A DNA stretch of 35,783 nt, from positions 1 to 35,783 of the forward strand of contig JARKQP010000370.1 of NCBI GenBank assembly GCA_029974875.1, given 5' to 3'. The DNA is from Mobilitalea sp. (GTDB lineage Bacteria > Bacillota_A > Clostridia > Lachnospirales > Lachnospiraceae). The notes below the pieces were generated by a model, which worked only from the letters and a program-made list of their open reading frames with translations, made no database searches and had not been told where the DNA came from. Below, one piece after another: positions 1 to 8,263 of this stretch (position 1 is its first letter; each line of letters begins with the position of its first letter). Position numbers and translations under genes: made by a program.

Positions 1-1
1 T

Positions 2-700
2 AATTCAAAAACTGCATATTCCCAACTAGGTCGGTTAATGAAAAAAGGCTTGGTCAAAAAGATTCGAAAGAATATATATTCTGTTGTAAATCCGGTAACC
101 GGTCAAATTGTAGCAACACGGTATCAAATCGCTTGTGCCATAACGGATACTGCTTATATATCCCACCATAGTGCCTTTGAATATTATGGCCTTGCAAATC
201 AAGTGTTTTATGAAGTTTATATTTCTTCGAAAACTAAATTTAATTACTTTGAGTATGATCATGTGACATATAAATTCGTTGCATCCAGAATGCAAGAAGG
301 AATAATGGAAGCAAAAAACACGACAGGTATTCGAATTACAGACTTGGAAAGAACCGTTATCGACAGTATCCGTGACTATAATAAAATAGGTGGTCTTGAG
401 GAACTTCTCAATTGCCTTGATGGAATCCATTATCTTGATGAAGCCAAGTTGCTTCGATATTTAGAGGTTTATAACACACAAGGTCTATATCAGAGGGTGG
501 GGTATTTGCTGCAGCATTATCAAAAGGAAATGCAGTTATCAAACACATTTATCGATTATTGTAAAGAAAAGATCGGAAAGAGCAGACGGTATTTATTAAA
601 TGATTCTAATGTGGAAAGCACATATATCAGCGAGTGGGAGCTGATGGTGCCGGAAGGACTTTTCGAAATAACCGATCAAGGTGGTGATATTCTTGTTTAA
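2..700 (+). CDS. AbiEi-type (type IV TA) antitoxin, 5' end cut by window edge
   Basis: Antitoxin and transcriptional autorepressor of an AbiE-type toxin-antitoxin pair. The frame is open from base 2, upstream of the first ATG at 38, and the residues before that ATG (AYSQLGRLMKKGLVKKI) continue a winged-helix recognition helix and wing, so the real start lies outside the window. What follows fits the family: a wing ending IRKNIYSVV, the AITDTAYISHHSAFEYYGL stretch typical of AbiEi C-terminal domains, and ITDLERTVIDSI near residue 100. The stop at 698-700 lies inside the start of the toxin frame, so the genes overlap by about 20 bases, as expected for a translationally coupled pair. Family knowledge: AbiEi represses its operon and counteracts the AbiEii nucleotidyltransferase. 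Because the toxin looks broken, this antitoxin may be an orphan. Confident on family; the 5' end is unknown. Confidence 0.85.
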   Translation, partial: NSKTAYSQLGRLMKKGLVKKIRKNIYSVVNPVTGQIVATRYQIACAITDTAYISHHSAFEYYGLANQVFYEVYISSKTKFNYFEYDHVTYKFVASRMQEGIMEAKNTTGIRITDLERTVIDSIRDYNKIGGLEELLNCLDGIHYLDEAKLLRYLEVYNTQGLYQRVGYLLQHYQKEMQLSNTFIDYCKEKIGKSRRYLLNDSNVESTYISEWELMVPEGLFEITDQGGDILV

Positions 701-1642
701 TTACGACATTATTTATCTTGGGAAAAAAGCAGAGGAACTGGGTTTTGTTCGGGATACGCTTGAAAAAGTAACAAGGCTGGCAGATATTCTGGAGTATCTA
801 AATACAAATCCAATTCTCAAAGAAAGCCTTGCCTTAAAGGGAGGCACAGCAATTAATCTGACGATTTTCAATCTTCCCCGACTTTCTGTAGATATCGATA
901 TGGACTATTTGATTAACAATAGGAGAGAAGAAATGCTTGAGCATCGTGAGCTAATAAATGGCACGATTGATCGATATATGTTGTCCCAAGGTTATACAAA
1001 GAATGTAAAAACAAAAATCCTCATAGTTTGGACTCCTGGGTCTATGACTATATTGGAGCAAGCGGGAATAGGGACAATATTAAGCTTGAAATCAACTATT
1101 CTCTTCGAACCCATGTATTGCCAGCAGAAGAAAGAACCATCATCACTGAATATTTTTCAAGTGAGCACAAGATTAAAACTCTTGCGCCCATTGAAATTTA
1201 CGGAGGCAAGATTAATGCGCTACTTAGTAGAGCTGCAGCCCGGGATTTATATGACGTCCGAAACATGGTTTACTTTGGACTTTTTGATGAGTCGGAAGAA
1301 GCACTTCTTAGAAAGGCGGTGGTCTTCTATGCAGCAATATCAGCGAAAGATATTAACAAGACATTTGATACAAAAGCCATTGATTCTATCACAGAAAGAA
1401 AAATTAAAACAGATCTACTCCCGGTATTAAAAAAACGAGATGGTTTTGAAGTGGAATATGCTAAGAGGATTGTTAAAGAGTATATTTCAGATTTAATGGT
1501 TCTCACAAAGGAAGAAAAGGAATTTCTGGATCGGTTTGAAAGAGGGGAGTATATTCCGGGACTGCTCTTTGAAAATCAAGGAATTCTGAATCGTATTAAA
1601 GAACATCCAATGGCTATATGGAAGTCATTGAAAAAACTATAG
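681..1642 (+). pseudogene. AbiEii-type nucleotidyltransferase toxin, frameshifted near 1005-1017
   Basis: Toxin partner of the AbiEi gene. The N-terminal part (GTG at 681) carries the nucleotidyltransferase motif: KGGTAINL at residues 53-60, then PRLSVDIDMDY with the paired aspartates at 71 and 73. After GYTKNVKTK the frame loses similarity, while the -1 frame resumes with NPHSLDSWVYDYIGASGNRD and continues through the second motif (GGKINALLSRAAARDLYDV) to the stop at 1642. Joining the frames within the run of five A at 1012-1016 gives a seamless protein of about 320 residues, normal for the family. The simplest reading is loss of one A (six to five), by mutation or sequencing error. Ribosomal slippage is possible, but no perfect X-XXY-YYZ heptamer in the upstream frame was found. 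As read, neither fragment has both motif sets, so the toxin should be inactive. Confidence 0.8.
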
Positions 1643-1758
1643 AAGTAACAAAATATGTATATTCAATACCATGGTTTGTAGGGGTAATTATTGTTCTTGT
1701 TATTATTGGAATAATAATATTTATAATCAAAATTAAAGAAATAAAATATTGTCCTTAA
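1618..1758 (+). CDS. Possible 46-residue single-pass membrane protein
   Basis: An ATG at 1618 inside the end of the toxin frame opens 46 codons ending TAA at 1756-1758. The first 19 residues are mixed and charged (MEVIEKTIEVTKYVYSIPW). They are followed by an almost purely aliphatic stretch of about 18 residues (FVGVIIVLVIIGIIIFII) and a short basic end (KIKEIKYCP). That is the layout of a single transmembrane helix with a cytoplasmic positive tail. No good ribosome-binding site is visible, so expression would depend on coupling to the toxin message. It lies just before the terminator that closes the module. It could be a real small membrane protein, the stub of a longer gene, or a chance frame in AT-rich DNA. 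No family recognised. Confidence 0.3.
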   Translation: MEVIEKTIEVTKYVYSIPWFVGVIIVLVIIGIIIFIIKIKEIKYCP

Positions 1759-1777
1759 TGCCATAAAAGTTGAAAAT

Positions 1778-1825
1778 AAGCCATATGCACGACAGAGCGT
1801 TAAGCGGTCGCGCGTATGGCTTTTT
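1778..1825. terminator. Intrinsic terminator, probably two-way, between the AbiE module and the esterase
   Basis: Arms 1778-1793 and 1807-1822 pair over 16 positions (AAGCCATATGCACGAC with its near-complement, two G-T pairs), followed by five T on the plus strand. On the minus strand the same stem is followed by a T-rich stretch. It lies between the convergent AbiE module and esterase gene and can end both transcripts. Confidence 0.85.
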
Positions 1826-1845
1826 GTGACATAAAATAGGTTGTC

Positions 1846-2703
1846 TTATCCTAAAATAACATCATGGCGAATCGGCAGCCACTCCTTGAGCGCCTTACGT
1901 AATGACAAATCCCAGAAATCCCATTCATGGGCATAGCCTGGAACCTCTTCATACATAACGTCATAGCCATATCCTTTCAGCAGATCCCGGCATATGTATA
2001 CGAATGAACGCATAAAGTCGTCCCCTCCGCAAGTCATGATAATCTTAGGCAAGGGCTTGCCTTCCTCCGCGATTCTTTTTGCGGTCTGGTAGAGGTCGTT
2101 CTCCGGGTCTACGAGGCGCACTCCCTGGGCTTCCATTTTTGCAACATCCACATTAAAATTTGTGGCACCGTTATTAAACTGGTTAACTGCATGCATAATT
2201 TTCAGGGTTTCCAATCCTCCGCCGGACATAAGCAACGCTGCGCAGCAGCGCTCAGCACCGTATACCGCCCATTTTGTCGCAGCCATCGCGCCCATAGACA
2301 GCCCTGCAACAAAGGTGTCCTCGCGCTTTGTGGAAATGGGGAACATAGCGGCACATACACGGGGCAATTCTTCAAAAATATAATCCCAATAACGGCCGGG
2401 CCAAGGCTTAAATTCTGGAATGTTACCCTCGTGTTCGTTCTCATATCCAGAATTGTATCCGCCAGGCATGATGACAGCGATCTTGTGGTCATCAGCATAC
2501 CGCACAATATTAGAAAAGTTAATATAATCTGAATCATCCCCGGTTCCGCCGTGGAATAAATATAGGGTTTGGAATTTCGTCCCCGGGAGATAGCTTTCAG
2601 CTTTACCGTTGACTTTGTCAAATAAGGTCCATGAGGGCAAAATCATTGTTACATTTGCTTGCTGCATCAAAGACTGTGAAAGAAAATTAAATTTTATGAC
2701 CAT
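1846..2703 (-). CDS. Esterase of the esterase-D/tributyrin esterase alpha/beta-hydrolase family
   Basis: Cytoplasmic serine esterase of 285 residues. The nucleophile elbow GLSMG places the catalytic serine at 136. FHGGTG-type oxyanion residues appear as LFHGGTGDD near 49-57, and candidate Asp228/229 (CGGDD) and His259 (GYAHEWDFWD) complete a triad. There is no signal peptide. The start at 2703 is supported by AGGAGGG about eight bases upstream. The gene follows a GPH sugar symporter with a gap of about 70 bases on the same strand. I infer that it removes acetyl or other acyl groups from imported sugars or oligosaccharides, as related CE1-like esterases do in polysaccharide-use loci. Substrate cannot be told from sequence; S-formylglutathione hydrolase-like activity is a less likely alternative given the context. 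Confidence 0.85.
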   Translation of the reverse strand: MVIKFNFLSQSLMQQANVTMILPSWTLFDKVNGKAESYLPGTKFQTLYLFHGGTGDDSDYINFSNIVRYADDHKIAVIMPGGYNSGYENEHEGNIPEFKPWPGRYWDYIFEELPRVCAAMFPISTKREDTFVAGLSMGAMAATKWAVYGAERCCAALLMSGGGLETLKIMHAVNQFNNGATNFNVDVAKMEAQGVRLVDPENDLYQTAKRIAEEGKPLPKIIMTCGGDDFMRSFVYICRDLLKGYGYDVMYEEVPGYAHEWDFWDLSLRKALKEWLPIRHDVILG

Positions 2704-2773
2704 AATAGTCCCTCCTCTGCCATAAGTCCATAAATCCCGGCAGTTCCTGTAGTTTGAATGATTGTCGTATCTG

Positions 2774-4198
2774 TTATTTTGTTTCAGTAAATATCATTTT
2801 TGTCAGTTCAGCTGCAGGGCCATACTTTGCTGCAAGGTGGCCATCTGCTTCTTCCTTTGTAATCTCGCCGTCGTTGTATCTCGCCATAATTTGCACATCC
2901 TTATCCCGTAGCTTATAGAAGTGTAGCAGGGCTACAGCTAAAATGATGCCAAGGGCTGGCAGCAGGGAATAACAGAGCCAGATGCCATTTGATACCGACT
3001 GGGGCTGCACCGCATTTTCGCCGGAGACAAATCCAAAACCGGCGAGGATCAGCATTGCGATAGGGCCGCTGATGCTTCCGACAAGCTTTGAAAAGAAGGT
3101 CTGTACCGAGGCTGCAATACCTTCTGCCCGCTCTCCTGTATGGTAGGTTCCGTATTCGAGGCAATCCGGCGTAAAGGTAAAGAGCAGGATATTAATCGCA
3201 CTTGTGAACACGGCCTGCACCACATACAATACAAAGAAAATGGTTATATTGGAATACCCAAAAAAGTACCGGATTACTCCAAGCACAGCGGCAGCAACCT
3301 GACAGATAATATACAGGTTGAACTTATCCAGCCGCTTTGTGATAGATGGAAGCAGGGCGCCGATAATGAGCATGGGAATCATGGACAGCAAGCTGATGAG
3401 CCCGGCCATATCCTGGTTGCCCAGGTTGTGGCGTGCAAAATATATGCCGATATATTGGCTGAAATTCGTAAGTCCGCTGATAAACATAGCGAGATAAAAA
3501 ATCAATAGATATTTGTTTCCTGCCACATATTTCACCATCTGCCTCATGGTTATTTCCTTTTCGGGGCGTACTACCCGCCGTTCCTTTCCTTTAAAGCAAA
3601 GGGGCAGCATTGTCAGCGCGGCTATGGCTGAGAAAACCAGGGCAGTGGCAAACCAGCCGATACGTGCCTGCAAAATCGGGAGCGCAATGCTACAGCCTAC
3701 GATACCAATCATTGCGAAATAGCGTCCCATGGTCAGGAGCTGCCCCCGTTCCTTGATGTTATCCGTCATTGAGGTTGGCAAAACAAAGATGGGGACATCA
3801 CAGAGCGTATAAGCCATATCCCATGCAATATAAGCCAGCGTTGCCCAAACAACCTTTAAAATCGGGCTTCCACTGTTTGGCAGCATAAAGAAAAGGATAC
3901 AGCTTACCGTAATTGCCGGAAGCGAAATACGCAGCCACGGCATAAACCGCCCTTTTTTAAAACGGACCTTATCGATCATAATCCCCAGCAAGGGGTCATT
4001 GACTGCATCCCATACTTTTGTAATAAATAAAATGATAGCAACAGAGGCGGCAGTAATTCCTACATCCGAATAAAAGGTCTGCATGTTGATTGCAATCAAG
4101 CCATAGAAAATGTTCTGTCCCAGAAAATATAACCAATAGCTAAAACGTTCTGATTTTGTGGTACGGTATCCCAAGGTGATACTCTTATCTTTTCCCAT
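2774..4198 (-). CDS. GPH-family (glycoside-pentoside-hexuronide:cation) sugar symporter
   Basis: Membrane carrier of 474 residues with about 12 hydrophobic segments. The N-terminal GYRTTKSERFSYWLYFLGQN and the first cytoplasmic loop VWDAVNDPLLGIMIDKVRFKKGRFMPWL are hallmarks of the GPH group (MelB, XynP, YjmB relatives), which couple glycoside or uronide uptake to Na+ or H+. Start choice: an upstream in-frame ATG at 4204 directly touches the GGAGG motif, whereas the ATG at 4198 sits six bases after it, so translation probably starts at 4198 (MGKDKSITLGYR). The downstream esterase on the same strand suggests uptake of acylated glycosides. The AraC regulator transcribed divergently from 4487 is the likely controller. 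Substrate unresolved. Confidence 0.9.
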   Translation of the reverse strand: MGKDKSITLGYRTTKSERFSYWLYFLGQNIFYGLIAINMQTFYSDVGITAASVAIILFITKVWDAVNDPLLGIMIDKVRFKKGRFMPWLRISLPAITVSCILFFMLPNSGSPILKVVWATLAYIAWDMAYTLCDVPIFVLPTSMTDNIKERGQLLTMGRYFAMIGIVGCSIALPILQARIGWFATALVFSAIAALTMLPLCFKGKERRVVRPEKEITMRQMVKYVAGNKYLLIFYLAMFISGLTNFSQYIGIYFARHNLGNQDMAGLISLLSMIPMLIIGALLPSITKRLDKFNLYIICQVAAAVLGVIRYFFGYSNITIFFVLYVVQAVFTSAINILLFTFTPDCLEYGTYHTGERAEGIAASVQTFFSKLVGSISGPIAMLILAGFGFVSGENAVQPQSVSNGIWLCYSLLPALGIILAVALLHFYKLRDKDVQIMARYNDGEITKEEADGHLAAKYGPAAELTKMIFTETK

Positions 4199-4374
4199 AC
4201 GCATCCTCCAATAAAAATATTTTATTTCTGCTTAGACAATTCTGGCATCGGGAAGCTTGATCTGCCAGCCTTTTCCTCCTTTCCAGCTTATTTGAAAATC
4301 TTTGTACTAATTGTTTAAAATATTTATGCTATGTGGTACTATCATAAATATAATAACAACTTAGATGTATCATT

Positions 4375-4403
4375 TTGCTATCACTTCTTTTGGCATGTAT
4401 TAT
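4375..4403 (+). promoter_or_regulatory. Putative sigma-A promoter for the AraC regulator at 4487
   Basis: TTGCTA (4375-4380), a 17-base spacer and TATTAT (4398-4403). Transcription would start near 4410, downstream of an in-frame ATG at 4331, which supports the later start at 4487. The rest of the 4199-4486 divergent region shows no clear operator. Confidence 0.45.
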
Positions 4404-4486
4404 TATTGCACCTCTTCGGAAGCTTTGTGGAAAACAGGAGGTTTTATAAAGACGGGATAGCTTTATGGGAAGCTGGGAGGGGGGTT

Positions 4487-5542
4487 ATGGGGAACATGTA
4501 TGATGACATGGATTATGTAGAGATTGATTCTGCAACAGGCCTGGGCGTAAAAATCAAGGATAAGGTTTATACGAAGTCTCTTCCAGATACGATTATTTGT
4601 AATAATCCTGTTGAATTGCAGGAATTTTATTATTTTCCTGACGGGAAGGGATACCGGACTGCATATAGCTGCCGCCCTACGGTATCCATAAACTTTAATG
4701 CGGCTCATATATCCCGGCCACTGAAAAGCAAGCTGCATAAGCATAATTATTTTGAGTTAATGCTGGTCGCCTCGGATCAATTTGAAATGCAGATTGAATC
4801 CCAATTATGTAAATTTGAAAAATGGGATATCTGTGTCCTAAATTGCTCCACCCGCCATTCGGAGCTATTTAAGCCGGAGGATAAGGTGTTCTATCTGGCT
4901 CTATCTCCCGAATATTTACTTGGCTGGCCACAGGAGGAGGGCATGAGCTTATTGCATACCCTGTTATTCACGAAATTTTTCAACAAGGGCTTGCGGGATA
5001 CCTTGCAGCAGAATAAGGACTATATTTCAGCCAAATATACGAACCGGGAAATAATACACCCTTTGCATGGGATTATGGGGGAGATACGGAAGGAGTTTGA
5101 GGAAAAGCGTCCGGGATACCAGCTCTTTATCCGTGGGCTGATCTATCGGTTGTTCAGCATTTTGGCCGATCCAAGCTATTATAGGACGGAGTATGTTGAT
5201 CTGGGGTTTGATGATGGATTTTCACTTGCTTTTTCTGCAAAGCAGATTTTAGATAAGAACAAACGGAAGATGACGAAGCTTCAAATAGCGGAATGCTTGA
5301 ATTACAGCAGCGAGCATATCAACAGGGTATTCAAAAGGCATTATGGATGTACAATACCGGAATATAACCGGCTGGTGTGCATCAGGCATGCGGCCTATAT
5401 GATAAGCAACACGAACCAGCATATACATGAAATTTGTAGAAAGCTTGGTTTCACAAACCGGACTCATTTTTATGACTTATTTGAACGTGAATATGGCTGC
5501 ACACCATCGTGTTACCGGGAGAGGAACAATAAATTTATCTAA
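4487..5542 (+). CDS. AraC-family transcriptional regulator
   Basis: DNA-binding regulator of 351 residues. The C-terminal part (from about residue 265) holds two helix-turn-helix units: LQIAECLNYSSEHINRVFKR, then HEICRKLGFTNRTHFYDLFE and the closing YGCTPSCYR signature. The N-terminal part is a cupin-like sensor domain (HKHNYFELMLV near 85-95, a typical AraC-binding motif). The frame stays open to 4331, but the residues before 4487 look unlike protein, and GGGAGG at 4475-4480 lies six bases before the ATG at 4487. A second ATG at 4496 is also possible. Its divergent placement suggests it controls the symporter/esterase pair in response to the imported sugar. That role is inference. Confidence 0.88.
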   Translation: MGNMYDDMDYVEIDSATGLGVKIKDKVYTKSLPDTIICNNPVELQEFYYFPDGKGYRTAYSCRPTVSINFNAAHISRPLKSKLHKHNYFELMLVASDQFEMQIESQLCKFEKWDICVLNCSTRHSELFKPEDKVFYLALSPEYLLGWPQEEGMSLLHTLLFTKFFNKGLRDTLQQNKDYISAKYTNREIIHPLHGIMGEIRKEFEEKRPGYQLFIRGLIYRLFSILADPSYYRTEYVDLGFDDGFSLAFSAKQILDKNKRKMTKLQIAECLNYSSEHINRVFKRHYGCTIPEYNRLVCIRHAAYMISNTNQHIHEICRKLGFTNRTHFYDLFEREYGCTPSCYRERNNKFI

Positions 5543-5577
5543 GAATAAAAAACAATAAGTTCATTCAAGAATAAAAG

Positions 5578-5606
5578 TTGACATACCAGTTTTTTCGTGG
5601 TAATAT
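5578..5606 (+). promoter_or_regulatory. Strong sigma-A promoter upstream of the GNAT leader
   Basis: Perfect -35 TTGACA (5578-5583), 17-base spacer, -10 TAATAT (5601-5606). The predicted start near 5613 leaves a leader of about 310 bases before the GNAT gene at 5927. A second TTGACA (5652-5657) with TATTAC 18 bases on lies inside the leader and is weaker. Confidence 0.75.
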
Positions 5607-5633
5607 GTGAAAAAACTAAGAAGAGGCATAAGG

Positions 5634-5699
5634 ATGAATCGTAACTTACATTTGACAATATATACACATGTATATTATTACAGACGTATTCGCTTGTAA
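5634..5699 (+). CDS. Candidate leader peptide (21 codons) upstream of the GNAT gene
   Basis: AGAGG at 5622-5626 stands seven bases before an ATG at 5634 that opens 21 codons ending TAA. The peptide starts MNRNLHLTIYTHV and has a tyrosine triplet followed by arginines (YYYRRIRL) at its end. It begins about 20 bases after the predicted transcription start and is followed by a hairpin (arms 5735-5744 and 5760-5769) and then an intrinsic terminator. This is the architecture of translation-dependent attenuators that respond to stalled ribosomes, as known for several antibiotic-resistance genes. That the peptide is translated, or that the YYY-RR segment causes stalling, is inference. It could also be a chance small frame. 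Confidence 0.45.
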   Translation: MNRNLHLTIYTHVYYYRRIRL

Positions 5700-5830
5700 T
5701 CTGCTGAAATTCTCTTGAAGGGAATTACTCATTGCACAGATACAAGCCGGTAGGTCTTATGTGTCTGTGTAAAAATGTAAGAAGATATGATTCCTGGTAT
5801 ATTCGCCGGATTATATATTGATTTACTTTG

Positions 5831-5865
5831 ATCGCACCAGACATATAAGGTTGGGTGCGATTTTT
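5831..5865 (+). terminator. Intrinsic terminator inside the GNAT leader (candidate attenuator)
   Basis: ATCGCACC (5831-5838) pairs exactly with GGTGCGAT (5854-5861), followed by five T (5861-5865). It lies about 250 bases after the leader promoter and 60 bases before the GNAT start, so it would stop leader transcripts unless read through. I found no T-box signature and no familiar riboswitch core in 5607-5830. Confidence 0.75.
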
Positions 5866-5926
5866 CTGTTTACGCGTGGCATAGAAGACTATGCTGTGCA
5901 TGGACAATGCCAGAGAGGAGATCAAT

Positions 5927-6421
5927 ATGGGTAACAAGGCAGTAACTCAGGATATTTCGATTCGAATAGGAGGGCTAAGGGATGTGGAGCTAATCCACGG
6001 ATTAAAATATCAGGCCTTTCTACCGCTGTATGAGAAATACCATGATGATGAAACCAGCCCTGCAAGGGAGAGCCTGGAAAAGGTGATAGATCAGCTAAAG
6101 CAGGATGATACCGAATATTATGTGATAAACTCTGGCAGTGATAAGGTGGGAGCAGTAAGAATAAAGCATAAAGGGGAGGGCATATATATTATTTCACCGG
6201 TATTTGTTATTCCTGAATTTCAGAATAAAGGCATAGCCGGTAAGGTACTTGAAAAAATGTTTGATATATATCCGGAAGCTATGGCCTGGAGGCTGGAAAC
6301 GGTTTTACAGGAGGCTGGGAATTGTCATTTGTACGAGAGGCTGGGCTTTATAGCCACCGGGAATGTAAAATATATCAATGATAATATGACCCTGATTGAA
6401 TATGGGAAAGCTGTTATGTAA
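5927..6421 (+). CDS. GNAT-family N-acetyltransferase
   Basis: Acetyl-CoA dependent acyltransferase of 164 residues. The acetyl-CoA binding motif A is seen as VFVIPEFQNKGIAGKVL (Q-x-x-G-x-A form), preceded by a beta strand with GAVRI and followed by NCHLYERLGF, the usual motif B. The start at 5927 (MGNKAV) is set by AGAGGAG six to seven bases upstream; an earlier in-frame ATG at 5891 has no ribosome site. The N-terminal KYQAFLPLYEKYHDDETSP stretch resembles a GNAT subgroup common in Clostridia. Substrate unknown: small molecule, antibiotic or protein amine are all possible. The structured leader upstream suggests tight inducible control, which would fit a resistance or stress role, but that is inference. 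Confidence 0.85.
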   Translation: MGNKAVTQDISIRIGGLRDVELIHGLKYQAFLPLYEKYHDDETSPARESLEKVIDQLKQDDTEYYVINSGSDKVGAVRIKHKGEGIYIISPVFVIPEFQNKGIAGKVLEKMFDIYPEAMAWRLETVLQEAGNCHLYERLGFIATGNVKYINDNMTLIEYGKAVM

Positions 6422-6462
6422 GCCAGTGCATTTTTACATACCAGATTATAATGACAATAAAT

Positions 6463-6491
6463 TTGAAAAAATCATTTATCTATGCTATTGT
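6463..6491 (+). promoter_or_regulatory. Putative promoter of the sensor kinase/response regulator pair
   Basis: TTGAAA (6463-6468), 17-base spacer, TATTGT (6486-6491). Transcription would start near 6498, after an in-frame ATG at 6482, which argues for the later kinase start. No terminator separates this from the GNAT gene, so read-through is also possible. Confidence 0.4.
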
Positions 6492-6547
6492 TTCCCTATA
6501 CCATTGATATATATAAATGGAATCAATCCTGGGGAAGTGGTGATACG

Positions 6548-8263
6548 GTGCAAAAAATCCAACAATTTTTTCATTCATTAACGGTAAGAATCATAATTTC
6601 GATTTGTTGTATCATCATGCCGATTATCTGCTTCATCATGGTCATATCGAATTTAATGATACAGAATATGAGGGACAAATTCATAGACTCTTATACAAAT
6701 GAATTGGCACTTTATATGACGCAAATTGATGCGAACCTATATAGCATAAAGAAGGATATGAAAGAGATCATCTCAGAGAATTGGACGGAGCTGGCTCTTG
6801 GAAATGAGAATGAAACGGTTTCTATTGCCAAGTATAAATTCTGGGAGGGCTTGAAGGAAAGCCGCAGCAATCAAAATTTGGCCGGTTTGGCTTATTTAAA
6901 AACAAGCTGGGACCACAATACGGTAATCTCATATAATAATTCCGCCATTTCCTATCAGCAGAGCAGGAAAATTCAGGATTATGTCAATCAGGCAGATCTA
7001 AAGGATTTCAAAAATTTAAATTATGAGATTGTACGGATCGACCGCAGGACTTACCTCATCATTAACGATAACTTATATAATTATTCTTTTGGATATATTG
7101 TGGATGTTGAAAATATTACCGGTCCCTTGGAGCAGGTCCGGACCTTTGAATCAGAGAAGATATTTATCTCCGGCCAAGGTGGGGAAATTATGAATACGGA
7201 ACATCCTTTTTCTGTTGATTTGGCGGAGCAGACCCAGGTAATACAGGGGCAGAAGGAAAAGGTGCTGCTGGTTGCCTATCCGTCAAGGCAGATGGATTAT
7301 TACGTAGCGCGTACCGTTTCGATTGACGATATGAACTCGGAAATACCCTTCCTTGAGAAAATTCTCAGACTTGCTGGTTTCGTAAGTATTTTAATCGTCC
7401 CACTGATGTGGTTTATTATCAGGAGGCTGGTGCTGGTCCCGCTCCACCGCTTAAGCTCTGCAATGCATGAGATTGAGACAGATAATCTGGAATACCGGAT
7501 CCAGACATTAGAAAAAACAAAGGATTTCCAGCAGATTAACCATATGTTTAACCGGATGACGGAGCAGATTAAGCAGCTTACCATTGAATCCTATGAAAAG
7601 GATATAGAGAAGCTGCAGATTGAAGCAACGAATATGCGGCTTCAGGTTAATCCCCATATGCTGTTGAACTCCTTAAGCATGATTTATAATTTATCCTTTT
7701 CCCAGAATTATAAATGTATCCAGGAATTCACCCTGTGCCTGACGGATTATTTCCGTTATGTACTGCACCAGAAGGAAGAGCAGGTGACTGTGAAGGATGA
7801 AATGAAGTTCGTAAACAGCTACCTGGGAATACAAAAAATCCGTTTTCCCGGCTCCTTTGTCAGCATATGCAATATTGAAGAGGAGCTGTTCGGGGAAAAG
7901 GTTCCACCGCTGCTCATCCAAAATTTTGTTGAGAACTCTATTAAATACGCCCTAAAGCTGGGCAGCGAGATAGAGATTATCATTATTGTAAAGCGGAGGG
8001 AGGATAAGCTGGTAGTATCAATCGTTGATACGGGGAATGGCATGGATCAGGATACCTTGGATGCGGTCCGTAAAGGTGAGCCGGTAGTCAACAAGACAGG
8101 GAACCATATCGGGATATGGAACTGCAGAAGGCGGTTAAAAATGTATTATGGTGACGCTGCAAAATTAAATATCAGCAGCGCACTGAATGAAGGTACCCAG
8201 GTATGGATAGAAATTCCCATTGAGAAGGGAGGGGAAGATTCCGGTGAATCTATTGATTGTTGA
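6548..8263 (+). CDS. YesM/LytS-type sensor histidine kinase
   Basis: Membrane sensor kinase of about 571 residues. Order: TM helix (VRIIISICCIIMPIICFIMVI), an extracellular sensor domain of roughly 240 residues, a second TM helix (LAGFVSILIVPLMWFII), a HAMP linker, then the His_kinase domain with the phospho-acceptor in VNPHMLLNSL (His about 370). An ATPase domain follows, with N box QNFVENSIKYAL, G1 box DTGNGMD and G2 box GNHIGIWNCRRRL. The GTG at 6548 is chosen because residues from the upstream ATG (6482) look non-coding and the likely promoter overlaps it; the ribosome site (GGGGAAG) is imperfect. It overlaps the response regulator gene by 20 bases. Family members usually sense extracellular sugars or their binding protein and control adjacent ABC importers, which fits here. 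Confidence 0.9.
   Translation: MQKIQQFFHSLTVRIIISICCIIMPIICFIMVISNLMIQNMRDKFIDSYTNELALYMTQIDANLYSIKKDMKEIISENWTELALGNENETVSIAKYKFWEGLKESRSNQNLAGLAYLKTSWDHNTVISYNNSAISYQQSRKIQDYVNQADLKDFKNLNYEIVRIDRRTYLIINDNLYNYSFGYIVDVENITGPLEQVRTFESEKIFISGQGGEIMNTEHPFSVDLAEQTQVIQGQKEKVLLVAYPSRQMDYYVARTVSIDDMNSEIPFLEKILRLAGFVSILIVPLMWFIIRRLVLVPLHRLSSAMHEIETDNLEYRIQTLEKTKDFQQINHMFNRMTEQIKQLTIESYEKDIEKLQIEATNMRLQVNPHMLLNSLSMIYNLSFSQNYKCIQEFTLCLTDYFRYVLHQKEEQVTVKDEMKFVNSYLGIQKIRFPGSFVSICNIEEELFGEKVPPLLIQNFVENSIKYALKLGSEIEIIIIVKRREDKLVVSIVDTGNGMDQDTLDAVRKGEPVVNKTGNHIGIWNCRRRLKMYYGDAAKLNISSALNEGTQVWIEIPIEKGGEDSGESIDC

Noticed and set aside
1005..1020. Programmed -1 frameshift in the AbiEii gene
   Set aside because: The A runs do not form a correct X-XXY-YYZ heptamer in the upstream frame, and no downstream pseudoknot was evident; mutation or sequencing error is simpler.
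4331..4486. Upstream extension of the AraC regulator to an ATG at 4331
   Set aside because: The likely promoter lies within this stretch, residues look unlike protein, and a good ribosome site precedes 4487.
5607..5926. T-box or known riboswitch in the GNAT leader
   Set aside because: No T-box sequence or familiar riboswitch core was seen; a leader-peptide attenuator fits better.
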